Shown one piece after another: positions 17,169-26,303 of a stretch of 43,476 nucleotides of DNA. This stretch comes from an uncultured Bacteroidota bacterium (GTDB lineage Bacteria; Bacteroidota; Bacteroidia; Bacteroidales; VadinHA17), in NCBI GenBank assembly GCA_937864815.1, contig CALMJY010000302.1, positions 1-43,476 on the forward strand. Reading direction: 5' to 3'. The notes under the pieces were generated by a model, which did not search any database, was not told the origin of the DNA, and was given only the letters and a program-made list of their open reading frames with translations. Position 1 is the stretch's first letter, and each line of letters opens with the position of its first letter. Position numbers and translations under genes: made by a program.

Positions 17169-17206
17169 CCTGTCGCCTGTCGCCTGTCGCCTGTCGCCTG
17201 TGGCCT
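17169..17206. repeat. Tandem 7-base repeat CCTGTCG next to the carB stop codon
   Basis: Four exact copies of CCTGTCG, then one altered copy CCTGTGG, then CCT, end at the base before the carB TAA stop (17207-17209). A 7-base unit outside a gene can vary by slippage without a frame effect. Related wording (GGCGTCAGGCGAC) lies between thyA and folA. Confidence 0.9.
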
Positions 17207-20200
17207 TTATTTATACTCATCCCAGCTCATGATCTTCAGGTCCTCAATCTTCAGTTTGCAATATGCCAGAATGAAAGCGCTTGCCAGACGTGCATTTGTG
17301 ATCAGGGGAACATTGAAATCAACGGCACTGCGCCTGATTGAATAATCGTTCTGTAATTCTGAAGCTGTCAGATCTTTAGGGATATTTACCACAAGGTCAA
17401 CCTCTCTGGATTTTATCAGCTCAATGGTGTTGGGTGATTCCTTTTCATCGGGCCAGTATGCCACATGGGCTTCGATGCCTGCATTCTGAAGGAATTGCTG
17501 GGTACCTCTCGTGGCATACAGCTTATGTCCTTTTTCCACAAGAGCCCTGGCGCTGTTGAGAAGCTCAACTTTTGAACGGGCAGGACCGGTAGAAAGCAGG
17601 ATACTCTTTTTTGGGATCCTGTAACCAACAGAGAACATTGCTTTCAGAATTGCTTCGTAAAATCCTTCGCCTATACAACCTACCTCCCCGGTTGAAGACA
17701 TATCCACACCAAGAACCGGGTCAGCTTTGGCAAGACGCGAGAAGCTGAACTGAGGTGCTTTGACACCCACATAGTCGAGTTCAAATACTGTCTTCCGTGG
17801 TTTCTCTGCCGGCAGACCGAGCATCACTTTGGTTGCCAGTTCTATAAGGTTGGTTTTCAGTACCTTTGAGACAAATGGCATACTGCGGCTGGCACGGAGG
17901 TTACATTCAATTACCTTGATATCATTGTCCTTGGCAAGGAACTGTATATTGAACGGACCTGTAATGTTGAGTTCCCTGGCGATCTGCCGTGAGATCCGTT
18001 TAATTCTTCTTGCAGTTTCGAAGTAAATTTTCTGGGCCGGAAATACCATTGTGGCATCACCGGAATGTACGCCTGCAAACTCAACATGCTCACTAATTGC
18101 ATATGCCAGCATATCCCCGTCGCGGGCTACTGCATCAATTTCAATTTCCTTTGCATTCTCGATGAATTCAGATACCACAACAGGATACTGCTTTGAAACT
18201 TTAGCCGCAAGATTGAGATAATGTGTAAGTTCATTCTTATTAGAGACAACGTTCATGGCAGCTCCTGAAAGAACATATGAAGGTCTGATAAGGACAGGGA
18301 AACCTATACGATCGACAAATTCATTGATGTCATCAATAGATGAGAGTTCTTTCCATCTGGGCTGATCAACGTGCAGATTGTCAAGCATCGCGGAGAACTT
18401 ATGTCTGTTCTCTGCCCTGTCGATTGATACAGGAGATGTCCCCATGACCGGGACATTTTCCTTGAAAAGTCTCATTGCCAGGTTATTCGGGATCTGGCCA
18501 CCCACTGAAACTATAACACCTCCGGGTTGTTCAATATCTATTATATCAAGAACCCTTTCGAAAGTAAGTTCATCAAAATAGAGCCTGTCGCAAATATCAT
18601 AGTCGGTACTTACAGTTTCCGGATTATAGTTGATCATTACTGACCTTAGTCCTTCCTTTTTGATTGTTTCAATGGCATTTACAGAGCACCAGTCAAACTC
18701 AACACTTGATCCGATCCTGTATGCACCTGAACCGAGAACGATAACAGATTTTTTATCATTTTCGCATTTGATGTCATGTTCAGTGCCGCTGTAAGTAAGA
18801 TAAAGATAATTGGTTACAGCAGGATATTCAGCAGCAAGGGTATCTATCTGTTTAATATAAGGAACTATGCCAATTGATTTTCTGTAGCTTCTGAGTTTCA
18901 TAAGGTCATCATTGATCTGACCTGGTCCTGATTTCAGCACATGTCTTGTTATCTGAAAGTCGCTGAAGCCGTTTATTTTTGAATGAGCCAGGAACTCGTG
19001 AGGTATAGACTCGAAGGTTTTGTACTTACAGAGTTCATCTTTGATATGAATTATATTTCTGAGCTTGAACAGGAACCATTTGTCAATTTTTGTGAGCTCA
19101 TATATCCTGTCAACCGACATCCCTTTTTCTAGGGCTTCAGCTATGGAAAATATTCTCATATCTGTAGGCTCAGATAATTCTCTTTCAATATCTTCAAAGC
19201 TCAGGTCGCGGTTCCCTGTAAATCCGTGCATTCCCTGGCCGATCATTCTGAGACCTTTCTGAATGGCTTCCTCGAAGGTTCTTCCGATTGCCATTACTTC
19301 ACCTACACTCTTCATGCTACTTCCAATGAGGTGTGATACACCTTCGAATTTATTGAGGTCCCAGCGGGGAATTTTGCAGACAATATAATCAAGTGCAGGT
19401 TCAAAGCAGGCGGTGGTATTTCTGGTAACTGAATTTTTGAGTTCATGGAGACCGTATCCCATACCAAGCTTGGCAGCAATAAAAGCAAGGGGATAACCTG
19501 TAGCCTTTGAGGCAAGTGCACTTGAACGTGAAAGGCGGGCATTAACTTCAATCACCCTGTAATCTTCTGATTCCGGTGACAGGGCATACTGAACATTGCA
19601 TTCGCCTACAATACCAATATGTCTGATTATCTTGATGGCGAGCTCTCTCAGCTTATGATATTCACTGTTTGTGAGGGTCTGTGATGGAGCGACAACAATA
19701 CTTTCTCCGGTATGAATACCCAGTGGGTCGAAATTCTCCATATTACAGACCGTGATACAGTTGTCAAAACGATCACGGACAACCTCATATTCAACCTCTT
19801 TCCATCCCTTAAGCGATTCTTCAACAAGTATCTGGTTTGAGTATGAAAAAGCTTTTAAAGCCAGAGTTCTCAGTTCTTCAGTGTTTGATGCGAAACCGCT
19901 TCCCTGTCCGCCGAGTGTATACGCAGCACGTATAATAACCGGAAAACCTAGTTTTTCAGCAGCTTTCAGTGCATCTTCCACGCCTGTTACGGCTATGCTG
20001 CTGGGAGTTTTTACATCGATCTCATCAAGTTTCCTGACAAAAAGCTCCCGGTCTTCAGTATCCATTATTGCCCTTACAGGAGTTCCCAGCACTTTTACAT
20101 TGTATTTCTCATAGATCCCGGCTTTATATAGCTCAGTACCGCAGTTCAGAGCTGTCTGTCCGCCGAATGAGAGAAGAATTCCGTCAGGATTTTCCTTTTT

Positions 20201-20428
20201 TATTACCTCTTCAACATAATATGGAGTAACAGGGAGGAAATAAATTTTATCGGCAAGTCCTTCGGATGTCTGAACTGTAGCGATATTAGGGTTAATGAGA
20301 ATGGTTTTTATGCCCTCTTCCTTCAGAGCCTTCAAAGCCTGTGAGCCTGAGTAATCAAATTCCCCTGCTTCCCCTATTTTGAGAGCTCCGGAACCAAGGA
20401 TAATAACCTTTTTTATTTCGTCTTTCAT
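17207..20428 (-). CDS. carB: Carbamoyl-phosphate synthase large subunit
   Basis: Synthesises carbamoyl phosphate from bicarbonate, ATP and ammonia delivered by CarA, feeding arginine and pyrimidine synthesis. The protein is 1073 residues from the ATG at 20428 (MKDEIKKVIILGSGALKIGEAGEFDYSG), the same length as the E. coli subunit; an upstream open stretch to 20581 overlaps the argR promoter and is rejected. Two homologous ATP-grasp halves are seen (GSGALKIGEAGEFDYSG and its repeat GSGAYRIGSSVEFDWC). The C-terminal MGS-like allosteric domain (about 935-1073) includes KGHKLYATRGTQQF. It is divergent from argR, with ARG-box-like sites between. CarA is encoded separately, past argH. Confidence 0.97.
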   Translation of the reverse strand: MKDEIKKVIILGSGALKIGEAGEFDYSGSQALKALKEEGIKTILINPNIATVQTSEGLADKIYFLPVTPYYVEEVIKKENPDGILLSFGGQTALNCGTELYKAGIYEKYNVKVLGTPVRAIMDTEDRELFVRKLDEIDVKTPSSIAVTGVEDALKAAEKLGFPVIIRAAYTLGGQGSGFASNTEELRTLALKAFSYSNQILVEESLKGWKEVEYEVVRDRFDNCITVCNMENFDPLGIHTGESIVVAPSQTLTNSEYHKLRELAIKIIRHIGIVGECNVQYALSPESEDYRVIEVNARLSRSSALASKATGYPLAFIAAKLGMGYGLHELKNSVTRNTTACFEPALDYIVCKIPRWDLNKFEGVSHLIGSSMKSVGEVMAIGRTFEEAIQKGLRMIGQGMHGFTGNRDLSFEDIERELSEPTDMRIFSIAEALEKGMSVDRIYELTKIDKWFLFKLRNIIHIKDELCKYKTFESIPHEFLAHSKINGFSDFQITRHVLKSGPGQINDDLMKLRSYRKSIGIVPYIKQIDTLAAEYPAVTNYLYLTYSGTEHDIKCENDKKSVIVLGSGAYRIGSSVEFDWCSVNAIETIKKEGLRSVMINYNPETVSTDYDICDRLYFDELTFERVLDIIDIEQPGGVIVSVGGQIPNNLAMRLFKENVPVMGTSPVSIDRAENRHKFSAMLDNLHVDQPRWKELSSIDDINEFVDRIGFPVLIRPSYVLSGAAMNVVSNKNELTHYLNLAAKVSKQYPVVVSEFIENAKEIEIDAVARDGDMLAYAISEHVEFAGVHSGDATMVFPAQKIYFETARRIKRISRQIARELNITGPFNIQFLAKDNDIKVIECNLRASRSMPFVSKVLKTNLIELATKVMLGLPAEKPRKTVFELDYVGVKAPQFSFSRLAKADPVLGVDMSSTGEVGCIGEGFYEAILKAMFSVGYRIPKKSILLSTGPARSKVELLNSARALVEKGHKLYATRGTQQFLQNAGIEAHVAYWPDEKESPNTIELIKSREVDLVVNIPKDLTASELQNDYSIRRSAVDFNVPLITNARLASAFILAYCKLKIEDLKIMSWDEYK

Positions 20429-20445
20429 TGTCAGGAATTGTGTGC

Positions 20446-20453
20446 CAAAAATA
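20446..20453 (-). promoter_or_regulatory. Candidate -7 element of carB
   Basis: Minus-strand TATTTTTG matches TAnnTTTG, 17 bases before the carB start codon. No matching -33 TTTG is seen. The tandem ARG boxes begin about 36 bases upstream of it. Confidence 0.5.
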
Positions 20454-20488
20454 GTACATTTTTTTGATTTGAGTTTCCATATGTAAAA

Positions 20489-20527
20489 AATGAATATATT
20501 TGCAAAAAAATTGCATAAATATGCAAA
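20489..20527. promoter_or_regulatory. Tandem ARG-box operator in the carB-argR divergent region
   Basis: Box 1 core TGAATATATTTGCA (20491-20504) and box 2 core TGCATAAATATGCA (20512-20525) both fit the 14-base ARG core pattern TGNAT-wwww-(A/T)TNCA, known from E. coli and Bacillus ArgR/AhrC sites. As 18-base boxes they are 3 bases apart, with centres 21 bases (two helical turns) apart, the spacing used by hexameric ArgR in E. coli. Box 1 covers the argR -7 element, and box 2 covers the argR start codon at 20521. Binding itself is inferred. Confidence 0.75.
20495..20502 (+). promoter_or_regulatory. Candidate -7 element of argR
   Basis: TATATTTG matches TAnnTTTG and lies inside ARG box 1, 18 bases before the argR ATG. 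A TTTG at 20468-20471 is 23 bases upstream, slightly longer than the usual spacer. Overlap with the operator predicts autorepression. Confidence 0.55.
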
Positions 20528-21000
20528 AACCAAAAAGGCTTCTTGCAATTGAGAAGATAATAAGGGAATCGAGGATAACAACCCAGGAGGAGTTGCTTAA
20601 AAAGCTCAGGGGCAAAGGAATCACCTGTACACAGGCTACCCTTTCACGCAATTTAAGACAGCTTGGAGTAGGAAGGATACCTGATGGTTCCGGAGGATAC
20701 AGGTACTCGCTTCCGGATAATACCAGGCATTCTTCTGATTCCCCCTTGACATTAAACATTGTTCCTGTTATACAGGATATTATCGAGGCTAAGGGGATGC
20801 TGGTTATAAGGACATTACCCGGAAATGCCAATAATACTGCACTTTACATTGACAATGCAGGCAGATATGAAATAGCGGGTACTATTGCCGGTGACGACAC
20901 CATACTGCTTATTCCAAGAGATGGCATTACCTCACATCAACTCCATTCCTGCCTTGAGATTGTATTGCCCGGTTTGCATAATCAGCTTAGGAAGAAATAG
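20521..21000 (+). CDS. argR: Arginine repressor ArgR
   Basis: Hexameric arginine-sensing regulator of the ArgR/AhrC family. The protein is 159 residues from the ATG at 20521 (MQKPKRLLAIEKI); an in-frame ATG at 20500 lies within the operator and is not preferred. The N-terminal winged helix includes recognition helix TQATLSRNL (37-45), matching the S-R pair of the family. The C-terminal oligomerisation and arginine-binding domain carries GTIAGDDT (120-127), whose Asp pair binds arginine in relatives. It is followed by argG (68 bases) and argH. Overlap of its promoter and start codon with ARG boxes predicts feedback control. Confidence 0.95.
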   Translation: MQKPKRLLAIEKIIRESRITTQEELLKKLRGKGITCTQATLSRNLRQLGVGRIPDGSGGYRYSLPDNTRHSSDSPLTLNIVPVIQDIIEAKGMLVIRTLPGNANNTALYIDNAGRYEIAGTIAGDDTILLIPRDGITSHQLHSCLEIVLPGLHNQLRKK

Positions 21001-21068
21001 ATTGTTTCTGTAAAAAATGGATATTAAAATTTGCGATTTATAATTTGTAAAAGTCAATTAACAAAAAG

Positions 21069-22301
21069 ATGAAAGAAAAAGTTGTTCTGGCCTATAGCGG
21101 AGGTCTTGATACCTCAGTTATCCTGAAATGGCTGATTGATAAAGGATATGAAATAATTGCATTCGTTGCGGATGTCGGGCAGAAAGAAGATTTTGACGCC
21201 TGCAGGGATAAGGCATTACTGCTTGGCGCCTCAAAGGTAATAATATCAGACCTTAAACGGGAATTTATTGAAGATTATGTTCTGAAAGCTATAATGGCAA
21301 ATGCTATTTATGAAGACAGATACCTGCTTGGAACTGCTCTTGCACGGCCATTGATTGCCAAAAAGCAGATTGAAATTGCAAAGGCTGAAGGTGCTGTTGC
21401 CGTAGCTCATGGTGCAACAGGTAAGGGCAATGATCAGGTTAGATTTGAGCTGACTTACTATGCACTGATGCCGGGAGTTAAGGTAATTTCACCATGGAAG
21501 GACAAGGAATTTCTTGCGCAGTTCAAGGGCAGGACAGACCTTCTCAAATATGCTTCCGAAAAGAAAATTCCTGTAAAGGCAAGTATCGACAAGCCATACA
21601 GCGAGGATGATAACCTCATGCATATCAGTCACGAGGCAGGGATTCTTGAAGATCCGATGTATTCTCTCAGCAAAAGCATGCTTGAAAAGATGGTTATGCC
21701 TCAGGATGCACCCGATAAGGAAACAAGAATCGTGATACATTTCAAGGATGGGCTTCCGGTGAAACTCATTAACAAGGATGACGGAACTGTAAAGGAGGAT
21801 TCATATGAGATGTATGTTTACCTGAATGAGCTTGCAGGTAAAAATGGCATAGGCCTGCTCGATATGGTTGAGAACCGCTTTGTTGGAATTAAGTCAAGAG
21901 GTGTTTATGAAACTCCTGCTGCTACGGTCCTTCATATTGCACATAAGGATATTGAGGGTATTGCAATGGACAGGGAAGTTATGCGCCTTGTAAACATGCT
22001 GACTCCCAAATTTGCTGAAATTATTTACAATGGATTCTGGTTTAGTCCTGAAATGGACTTTCTTATGGCTGCCATAAAGAAAAGCCAGGAGCTGATTGAT
22101 GGCAGTGTACATCTTTGTTTATATAAGGGGAATGTTCTTATTGAAGGAAGGGAATCTCCATCCTCACTCTATAATAAAAAGCTTTCGAGCATGGACATTG
22201 AAGGTGGTTTTGACCAGACTGACAGTAAGGGATTCATCAGGATTAATGCCATCAGGCTGATGGCCCACAGGGCTATTATTGAGGAAAACCAGAAGAAATA
22301 A
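21069..22301 (+). CDS. argG: Argininosuccinate synthase
   Basis: Joins citrulline and aspartate using ATP to form argininosuccinate. The protein is 410 residues, usual for the bacterial enzyme. The ATP-pyrophosphatase P-loop AYSGGLDTS lies at residues 8-16, and the substrate-binding segment [17 protein letters not shown] near 115-130. The gap before it (21001-21068) is AT-rich and shows no clear ARG box or complete promoter, so it may be expressed from the argR promoter. ArgH follows after 14 bases. Confidence 0.97.
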   Translation: MKEKVVLAYSGGLDTSVILKWLIDKGYEIIAFVADVGQKEDFDACRDKALLLGASKVIISDLKREFIEDYVLKAIMANAIYEDRYLLGTALARPLIAKKQIEIAKAEGAVAVAHGATGKGNDQVRFELTYYALMPGVKVISPWKDKEFLAQFKGRTDLLKYASEKKIPVKASIDKPYSEDDNLMHISHEAGILEDPMYSLSKSMLEKMVMPQDAPDKETRIVIHFKDGLPVKLINKDDGTVKEDSYEMYVYLNELAGKNGIGLLDMVENRFVGIKSRGVYETPAATVLHIAHKDIEGIAMDREVMRLVNMLTPKFAEIIYNGFWFSPEMDFLMAAIKKSQELIDGSVHLCLYKGNVLIEGRESPSSLYNKKLSSMDIEGGFDQTDSKGFIRINAIRLMAHRAIIEENQKK

Positions 22302-22315
22302 AGGGGAAAAGCATT

Positions 22316-23659
22316 ATGAAACTTTGGGAAAAGGGAATAAACCCGGAACCTGCCATCATTGAATTTACGGCAGGAAAAGACAGAAAAACAGATCTTGCGC
22401 TGACCAAGTGGGATATAGTTGGTTCCATGGCACATGTAATAATGTTACAGGATGTCGGGCTAATATCAGAAGAAGAAAAAAATGGAATGCTGAAAGCCCT
22501 TCATTCTCTCTTTGAATGGGATGAGGAGGGCAGCCTGGTCATCGAAAAGGATGTTGAGGATATACATTCCCAGATAGAGAAGGAGATGTCATCCATACTC
22601 GGAACAACCGGGAAAAAGATCCATACAGGAAGATCAAGGAATGACCAGGTGCTTGTTGATATTCGTCTCTATACAAGGGAAGAAATCGATAAACTATCTG
22701 TTCATATCAGGAACCTTTTTATCAGGCTTCAGGATTTGAGTGAACAGTATAAAGAGGAACTGCTGCCGGGTTATACTCATATGCAGCCTGCAATGGTTTC
22801 ATCTTTCGGACTCTGGTTCGGCGCCTGGGCTGAATGCCTTGCCGACGATATTGTTATGCTTGCAGGAGCAAGGGCGATAAACAACCAGAATCCCCTGGGT
22901 ACAGCTGCAGGTTATGGTACAACACTTCCGATAAACAGGAAACTGACATCAGAACTTCTCGAATTTGACGATTTGCTTTATAATTCAGCATATGCCAGTC
23001 TGAGCAGGGGCAAAATTGAGATGGCTGTTGCTTCTGCACTTGCTTCGGTTGCACAGACTTTGTCGCGTTTTTCAATGGATATATGCATTTATATGAGCTC
23101 CGAGTACAGATTCATCGATTTTCCTGATGAGTATGTAACAGGCTCGAGCATTATGCCGCAAAAAAGAAATCCTGATGTATTTGAACTTATCAGGGCAAGG
23201 TGCAATGTGATCCAGACCCTTCCCAACCAGATAGCAATTCTGACAAGCAATCTTCAGTCGGGTTACAACCGGGATCTTCAGTTATTGAAGATGCTGGTTT
23301 TTGATGCGTTCGGTGAGTTAAGGGAATGTATAGAAATAATGCTGCTGATGCTGAATAATATTAAGGTGAAGAAGAATATAACAGAAAATTCTCTGTATAA
23401 CACAATTTTCAGTACCGAGGAAGTAAACAGGCTTGTAAAGCATGGAATTCCGTTCAGAGATGCATATAAGGCTGTTTCGGAGATGGTTAAGAATTCTTCA
23501 TTTTCAAAGACGACACTTGCCGATTATGTTCATGAGGGGAGTATAGGTAATCTTTGCAATAAAGAGATTGCTGATCTTTTTGAGGAGCGTATGAAGCCAT
23601 TCATAAATACTTCTGCTGCAGAATTTGCAGAGAAGATGATGAAACATGTTACGGCATGA
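22316..23659 (+). CDS. argH: Argininosuccinate lyase
   Basis: Splits argininosuccinate into arginine and fumarate, the final step of the pathway. The protein is 447 residues, fumarase/aspartase superfamily. THMQPA (His155 catalytic region) and the mobile signature loop GSSIMPQKRNPD (276-287, catalytic Ser) are intact. It starts 14 bases after argG, so it is part of argR-argG-argH. The gene ends at the repeat element separating it from the convergent carA. Confidence 0.97.
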   Translation: MKLWEKGINPEPAIIEFTAGKDRKTDLALTKWDIVGSMAHVIMLQDVGLISEEEKNGMLKALHSLFEWDEEGSLVIEKDVEDIHSQIEKEMSSILGTTGKKIHTGRSRNDQVLVDIRLYTREEIDKLSVHIRNLFIRLQDLSEQYKEELLPGYTHMQPAMVSSFGLWFGAWAECLADDIVMLAGARAINNQNPLGTAAGYGTTLPINRKLTSELLEFDDLLYNSAYASLSRGKIEMAVASALASVAQTLSRFSMDICIYMSSEYRFIDFPDEYVTGSSIMPQKRNPDVFELIRARCNVIQTLPNQIAILTSNLQSGYNRDLQLLKMLVFDAFGELRECIEIMLLMLNNIKVKKNITENSLYNTIFSTEEVNRLVKHGIPFRDAYKAVSEMVKNSSFSKTTLADYVHEGSIGNLCNKEIADLFEERMKPFINTSAAEFAEKMMKHVTA

Positions 23660-23667
23660 ATCCGTGT

Positions 23668-23798
23668 AGGGTATGTCTCATAAGTCCGATTTTACCCCCG
23701 AACCCCCCAAGGGGGGCTTTCAAATCAATTGATTTTCAATAAGTCCCCCCTGGGGGATTTAGGGGTGGATTTAGAAAAATAGACTTTTGAGACACCCT
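23668..23798. repeat. Palindromic repeat family A, copy 2, inside a longer inverted repeat
   Basis: The core (23689-23775) repeats the family A arms: CCCCCCAAGGGGGGCTTT and AAGTCCCCCCTGGGGGATTT. Outside it, AGGGTATGTCTCATAAGTC (23668-23686) and GACTTTTGAGACACCCT (23782-23798) are inverted near-matches, making a 131-base element. The outer right arm ends one base before the carA stop codon. It lies between convergent argH and carA, where it may also act as a two-way terminator. No transposase is present. Confidence 0.8.
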
Positions 23799-24878
23799 CT
23801 ATTTTGATTTCTTAATATTCTCTATAAACACATCAAAAAGGTAATCAGTGTCCGTAGGTCCTCCTGAGGCTTCAGGATGGAACTGTGTTGAGAAGAATGG
23901 CATCGATTTATGTTTCATTCCTTCATTTGTCTTGTCATTGATGTTAATAAAGAAAGGTTCCCAATCCTTCCCCAGAGTATTGTTGTCTACTGCAAATCCG
24001 TGATTCTGGGAGGTTATATATGCCTTATCGGTTCCTACCTGAAGTACAGGCTGATTATGGCTGCGGTGACCGTATTTGAGCTTATAGGTATCAGCACCTG
24101 AAGCAAGAGCCATCAACTGGTTGCCCAGGCATATACCGAATACAGGTTTTTTCCCTGATAAGGATTTTTTAATATTTTCGATAGCGGCTGTGCACATTTT
24201 GGGATCACCAGGGCCATTTGAAAGGAAGAGTCCATCAAACTCCTCCTTATGGAAATCATAGTTCCAGGGGACCCTGATAATAGTGGTATCCCTTTTAAGA
24301 AGATGGCGAATAATATTGTACTTTACACCACAGTCAACAAGTAATATCCTGTATTTGCCTGTACCATACACCTTTTTTGAATGAGTGCTGACTTCAGCAA
24401 CAAGATTGACTTTATTCGGATCGTAAAATCCGATAGTGCTGCCTTCGGGTTCAACCTTGCCAAGCATTGCACCTTTTTCACGTATTCTCTTGGTGAGAGC
24501 CCTGGTATCAATACCGTAAATGCCGGGTATATTATTACGTTTAAGCCATTCGTCAAGGCTCTCTTCGGCATTCCAGTGACTGTATTCAAAGGAATAGTCT
24601 GAAACGATCAGTCCGGAAATATGAATGGAGGATGATTCGTAAAAACTTAAAAGGTCATTCTCCTCACTTTTAGCCGGTGCCCCGTAGTTGCCAACGAGAG
24701 GATATGTAAGGCAAAGGATTTGTCCCCTGTATGAAGGATCGGTAAGACTTTCGGGATAACCTGTCATGGCAGTATTGAAAACCACTTCACCGGCAGCTGC
24801 AACAGGCGAGCCAAATGAATAGCCATCATATACGGTTCCGTCTTCAAGCTTCAGTTTAACCTTTATTCTTTTCTTCAT
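23799..24878 (-). CDS. carA: Carbamoyl-phosphate synthase small subunit
   Basis: Glutaminase subunit that supplies ammonia to CarB. The protein is 359 residues from the ATG at 24878 (MKKRIKVKLKLEDGTVYDG); the open frame runs on upstream into the patB reading region and is rejected. The N-terminal CPSase domain (1-140) is followed by a class I glutamine amidotransferase with nucleophile Cys250 (FGICLGNQ) and His334/Glu336 (TQFHPEASGG). It starts 11 bases after the PatB-like gene ends, so it is probably in a two-gene unit with that gene. The subunit genes are separated: carB is about 3.4 kb away, beyond argR-argG-argH and on the same strand. Confidence 0.97.
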   Translation of the reverse strand: MKKRIKVKLKLEDGTVYDGYSFGSPVAAAGEVVFNTAMTGYPESLTDPSYRGQILCLTYPLVGNYGAPAKSEENDLLSFYESSSIHISGLIVSDYSFEYSHWNAEESLDEWLKRNNIPGIYGIDTRALTKRIREKGAMLGKVEPEGSTIGFYDPNKVNLVAEVSTHSKKVYGTGKYRILLVDCGVKYNIIRHLLKRDTTIIRVPWNYDFHKEEFDGLFLSNGPGDPKMCTAAIENIKKSLSGKKPVFGICLGNQLMALASGADTYKLKYGHRSHNQPVLQVGTDKAYITSQNHGFAVDNNTLGKDWEPFFININDKTNEGMKHKSMPFFSTQFHPEASGGPTDTDYLFDVFIENIKKSK

Positions 24879-24889
24879 TGTTTGTATGT

Positions 24890-26062
24890 TTATCTTATTG
24901 TTGAAATAGCTTTTTCGATCTGCTCCATTGCTTTGGCCACAAGACTTCGTGATGTTGCAACATTCATTCTCATAAATCCCTCTCCTCCGGGACCGAATGA
25001 TGAGCCTTCGTTCATTCCTACTCCTGCATTCTTTACAAAGAAATCCTTCAGCTCTTTTCCGCTCATGCCAAATTTCCTGCAATCGAGCCACATCATGTAA
25101 GTGGCTTCAGTTCTTGAAGGTACAATTTCAGGAATCATCTTTGTGCAATACTCTTCAGTGAATTCAATGTTGCCGTCAATGTAATCAATTAAGGCATCAA
25201 CCCATTCATGTCCCATCGAATAGGCAGCTGTTGAGGCAATAGCCCCGAAGATATTGCCGTTCCCTATGTGCAGATTTTCAAGGGTTCTTTTAAATGATTT
25301 TCTCAATTCAGGATTTGAAATTATTACTGATGATGTTGAAAGTCCTGCGAGGTTAAATGTTTTGCTTGGAGCAAGGCAGGTTATAGTGCTGGCTGCAATA
25401 TCTTCCGAAAGGTTAGCCAGGGGTACATGTTGATATCCCGGCAAAACAAGATCGCAGTGTATTTCATCTGACAGAATGAGAATCTTGTTCCGGAGACATA
25501 TTTCTGCGAGTTTTCTTAGTTCAGGTTCAGTCCAGGTTCTTCCAACCGGATTATGCGGATTTGAAATAATTATAATTCTTGTACTGTCAGTGATTGCACT
25601 TTCAAGTGAATCAAGATCCATATTCCATCCATCCGGAGTCTCTTTCAGCTGGTTATAAATCAGCTTTCTTCCATGTGACTCCACAGCAGAAAAAAATGGA
25701 AAGTAAACAGGTGGCTGAACAATAATGCTGTCACCCGGACTTGTGAAAGCCAGTGTGCAGATATTTAGTGCAGGAACAACTCCCGGAGAAAAAGAGATCC
25801 ATTCCCTTTCAAGTTTCCAGTTGTGTCTCTTAAGGTGCCATTCGATGATTGAAGTGTAATATTCCTTTGATCTGCTTGTGTAACCATATATAGGATGGTT
25901 TAGGCGATCCTGAAGTGCATTTACTATGAAATCAGGTGTATTGTAATCCATATCAGCGACCCACATCGGAATGACATCCTTCCTCCCGAAGGTATCCTCC
26001 CTCAGGTCGTATTTGATACAATTTGTTCCCTCCCTGTTCAGGGTTTTATCGAAATTCCACAT
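24890..26062 (-). CDS. PatB/MalY-type PLP-dependent C-S lyase or aminotransferase
   Basis: Fold-type I PLP enzyme of the MalY/PatB family, typically cystathionine beta-lyase (C-S lyase) active on cystathionine or cysteine conjugates. The protein is 390 residues, the family length. It begins with MWNFDKTLNREGTNCIKYD and PMWVADMDYNTP, hallmark of the family. The PLP lysine is Lys234 in CLAPSKTFNLAGLSTS, the cofactor Asp is in LSDEIHCDLVL (Asp199), and the C-terminal Arg region is GFMRMNVATSRS. It is upstream of carA and probably co-transcribed; no functional link to carbamoyl phosphate is evident. The exact substrate is uncertain. Confidence 0.9.
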   Translation of the reverse strand: MWNFDKTLNREGTNCIKYDLREDTFGRKDVIPMWVADMDYNTPDFIVNALQDRLNHPIYGYTSRSKEYYTSIIEWHLKRHNWKLEREWISFSPGVVPALNICTLAFTSPGDSIIVQPPVYFPFFSAVESHGRKLIYNQLKETPDGWNMDLDSLESAITDSTRIIIISNPHNPVGRTWTEPELRKLAEICLRNKILILSDEIHCDLVLPGYQHVPLANLSEDIAASTITCLAPSKTFNLAGLSTSSVIISNPELRKSFKRTLENLHIGNGNIFGAIASTAAYSMGHEWVDALIDYIDGNIEFTEEYCTKMIPEIVPSRTEATYMMWLDCRKFGMSGKELKDFFVKNAGVGMNEGSSFGPGGEGFMRMNVATSRSLVAKAMEQIEKAISTIR

Positions 26063-26090
26063 CCTGAAAAATCTGCTGATTACAGGGGTC

Positions 26091-26098
26091 CAAAGATA
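26091..26098 (-). promoter_or_regulatory. Candidate -7 element for patB-carA
   Basis: Minus-strand TATCTTTG matches TAnnTTTG, 28 bases before the patB start codon. No good -33. The rest of the 241-base gap (26063-26303) is AT-rich with no gene, hairpin or ARG box that I can support. Confidence 0.5.
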
Positions 26099-26303
26099 AA
26101 TAAAAAATGGGGATCTCCATGAGAGAATAAATTCTGGTGAAAGTTCAGCCGGACAATTTAAGTATCAGTGAAAAATCATCGATCTGAGACTGAAATTGAA
26201 TGTTATTATAAATAAGAACCGGTCGAATATTTTTATTTCAGAATATTTACTACTTTTATCCACAGTTTTTTGAACCCCATTTAGAAATTAAAACAGACCA
26301 GAA

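Noticed and set aside
20429-20581. Longer carB start adding 51 residues
   Set aside because: It would cover the ARG boxes and argR start; CarB proteins begin near MKDEIKKVIILGSG.
24879-25091. Longer carA start adding 71 residues
   Set aside because: It overlaps the end of patB in another frame and adds Arg/Cys-rich sequence not found in CarA proteins.
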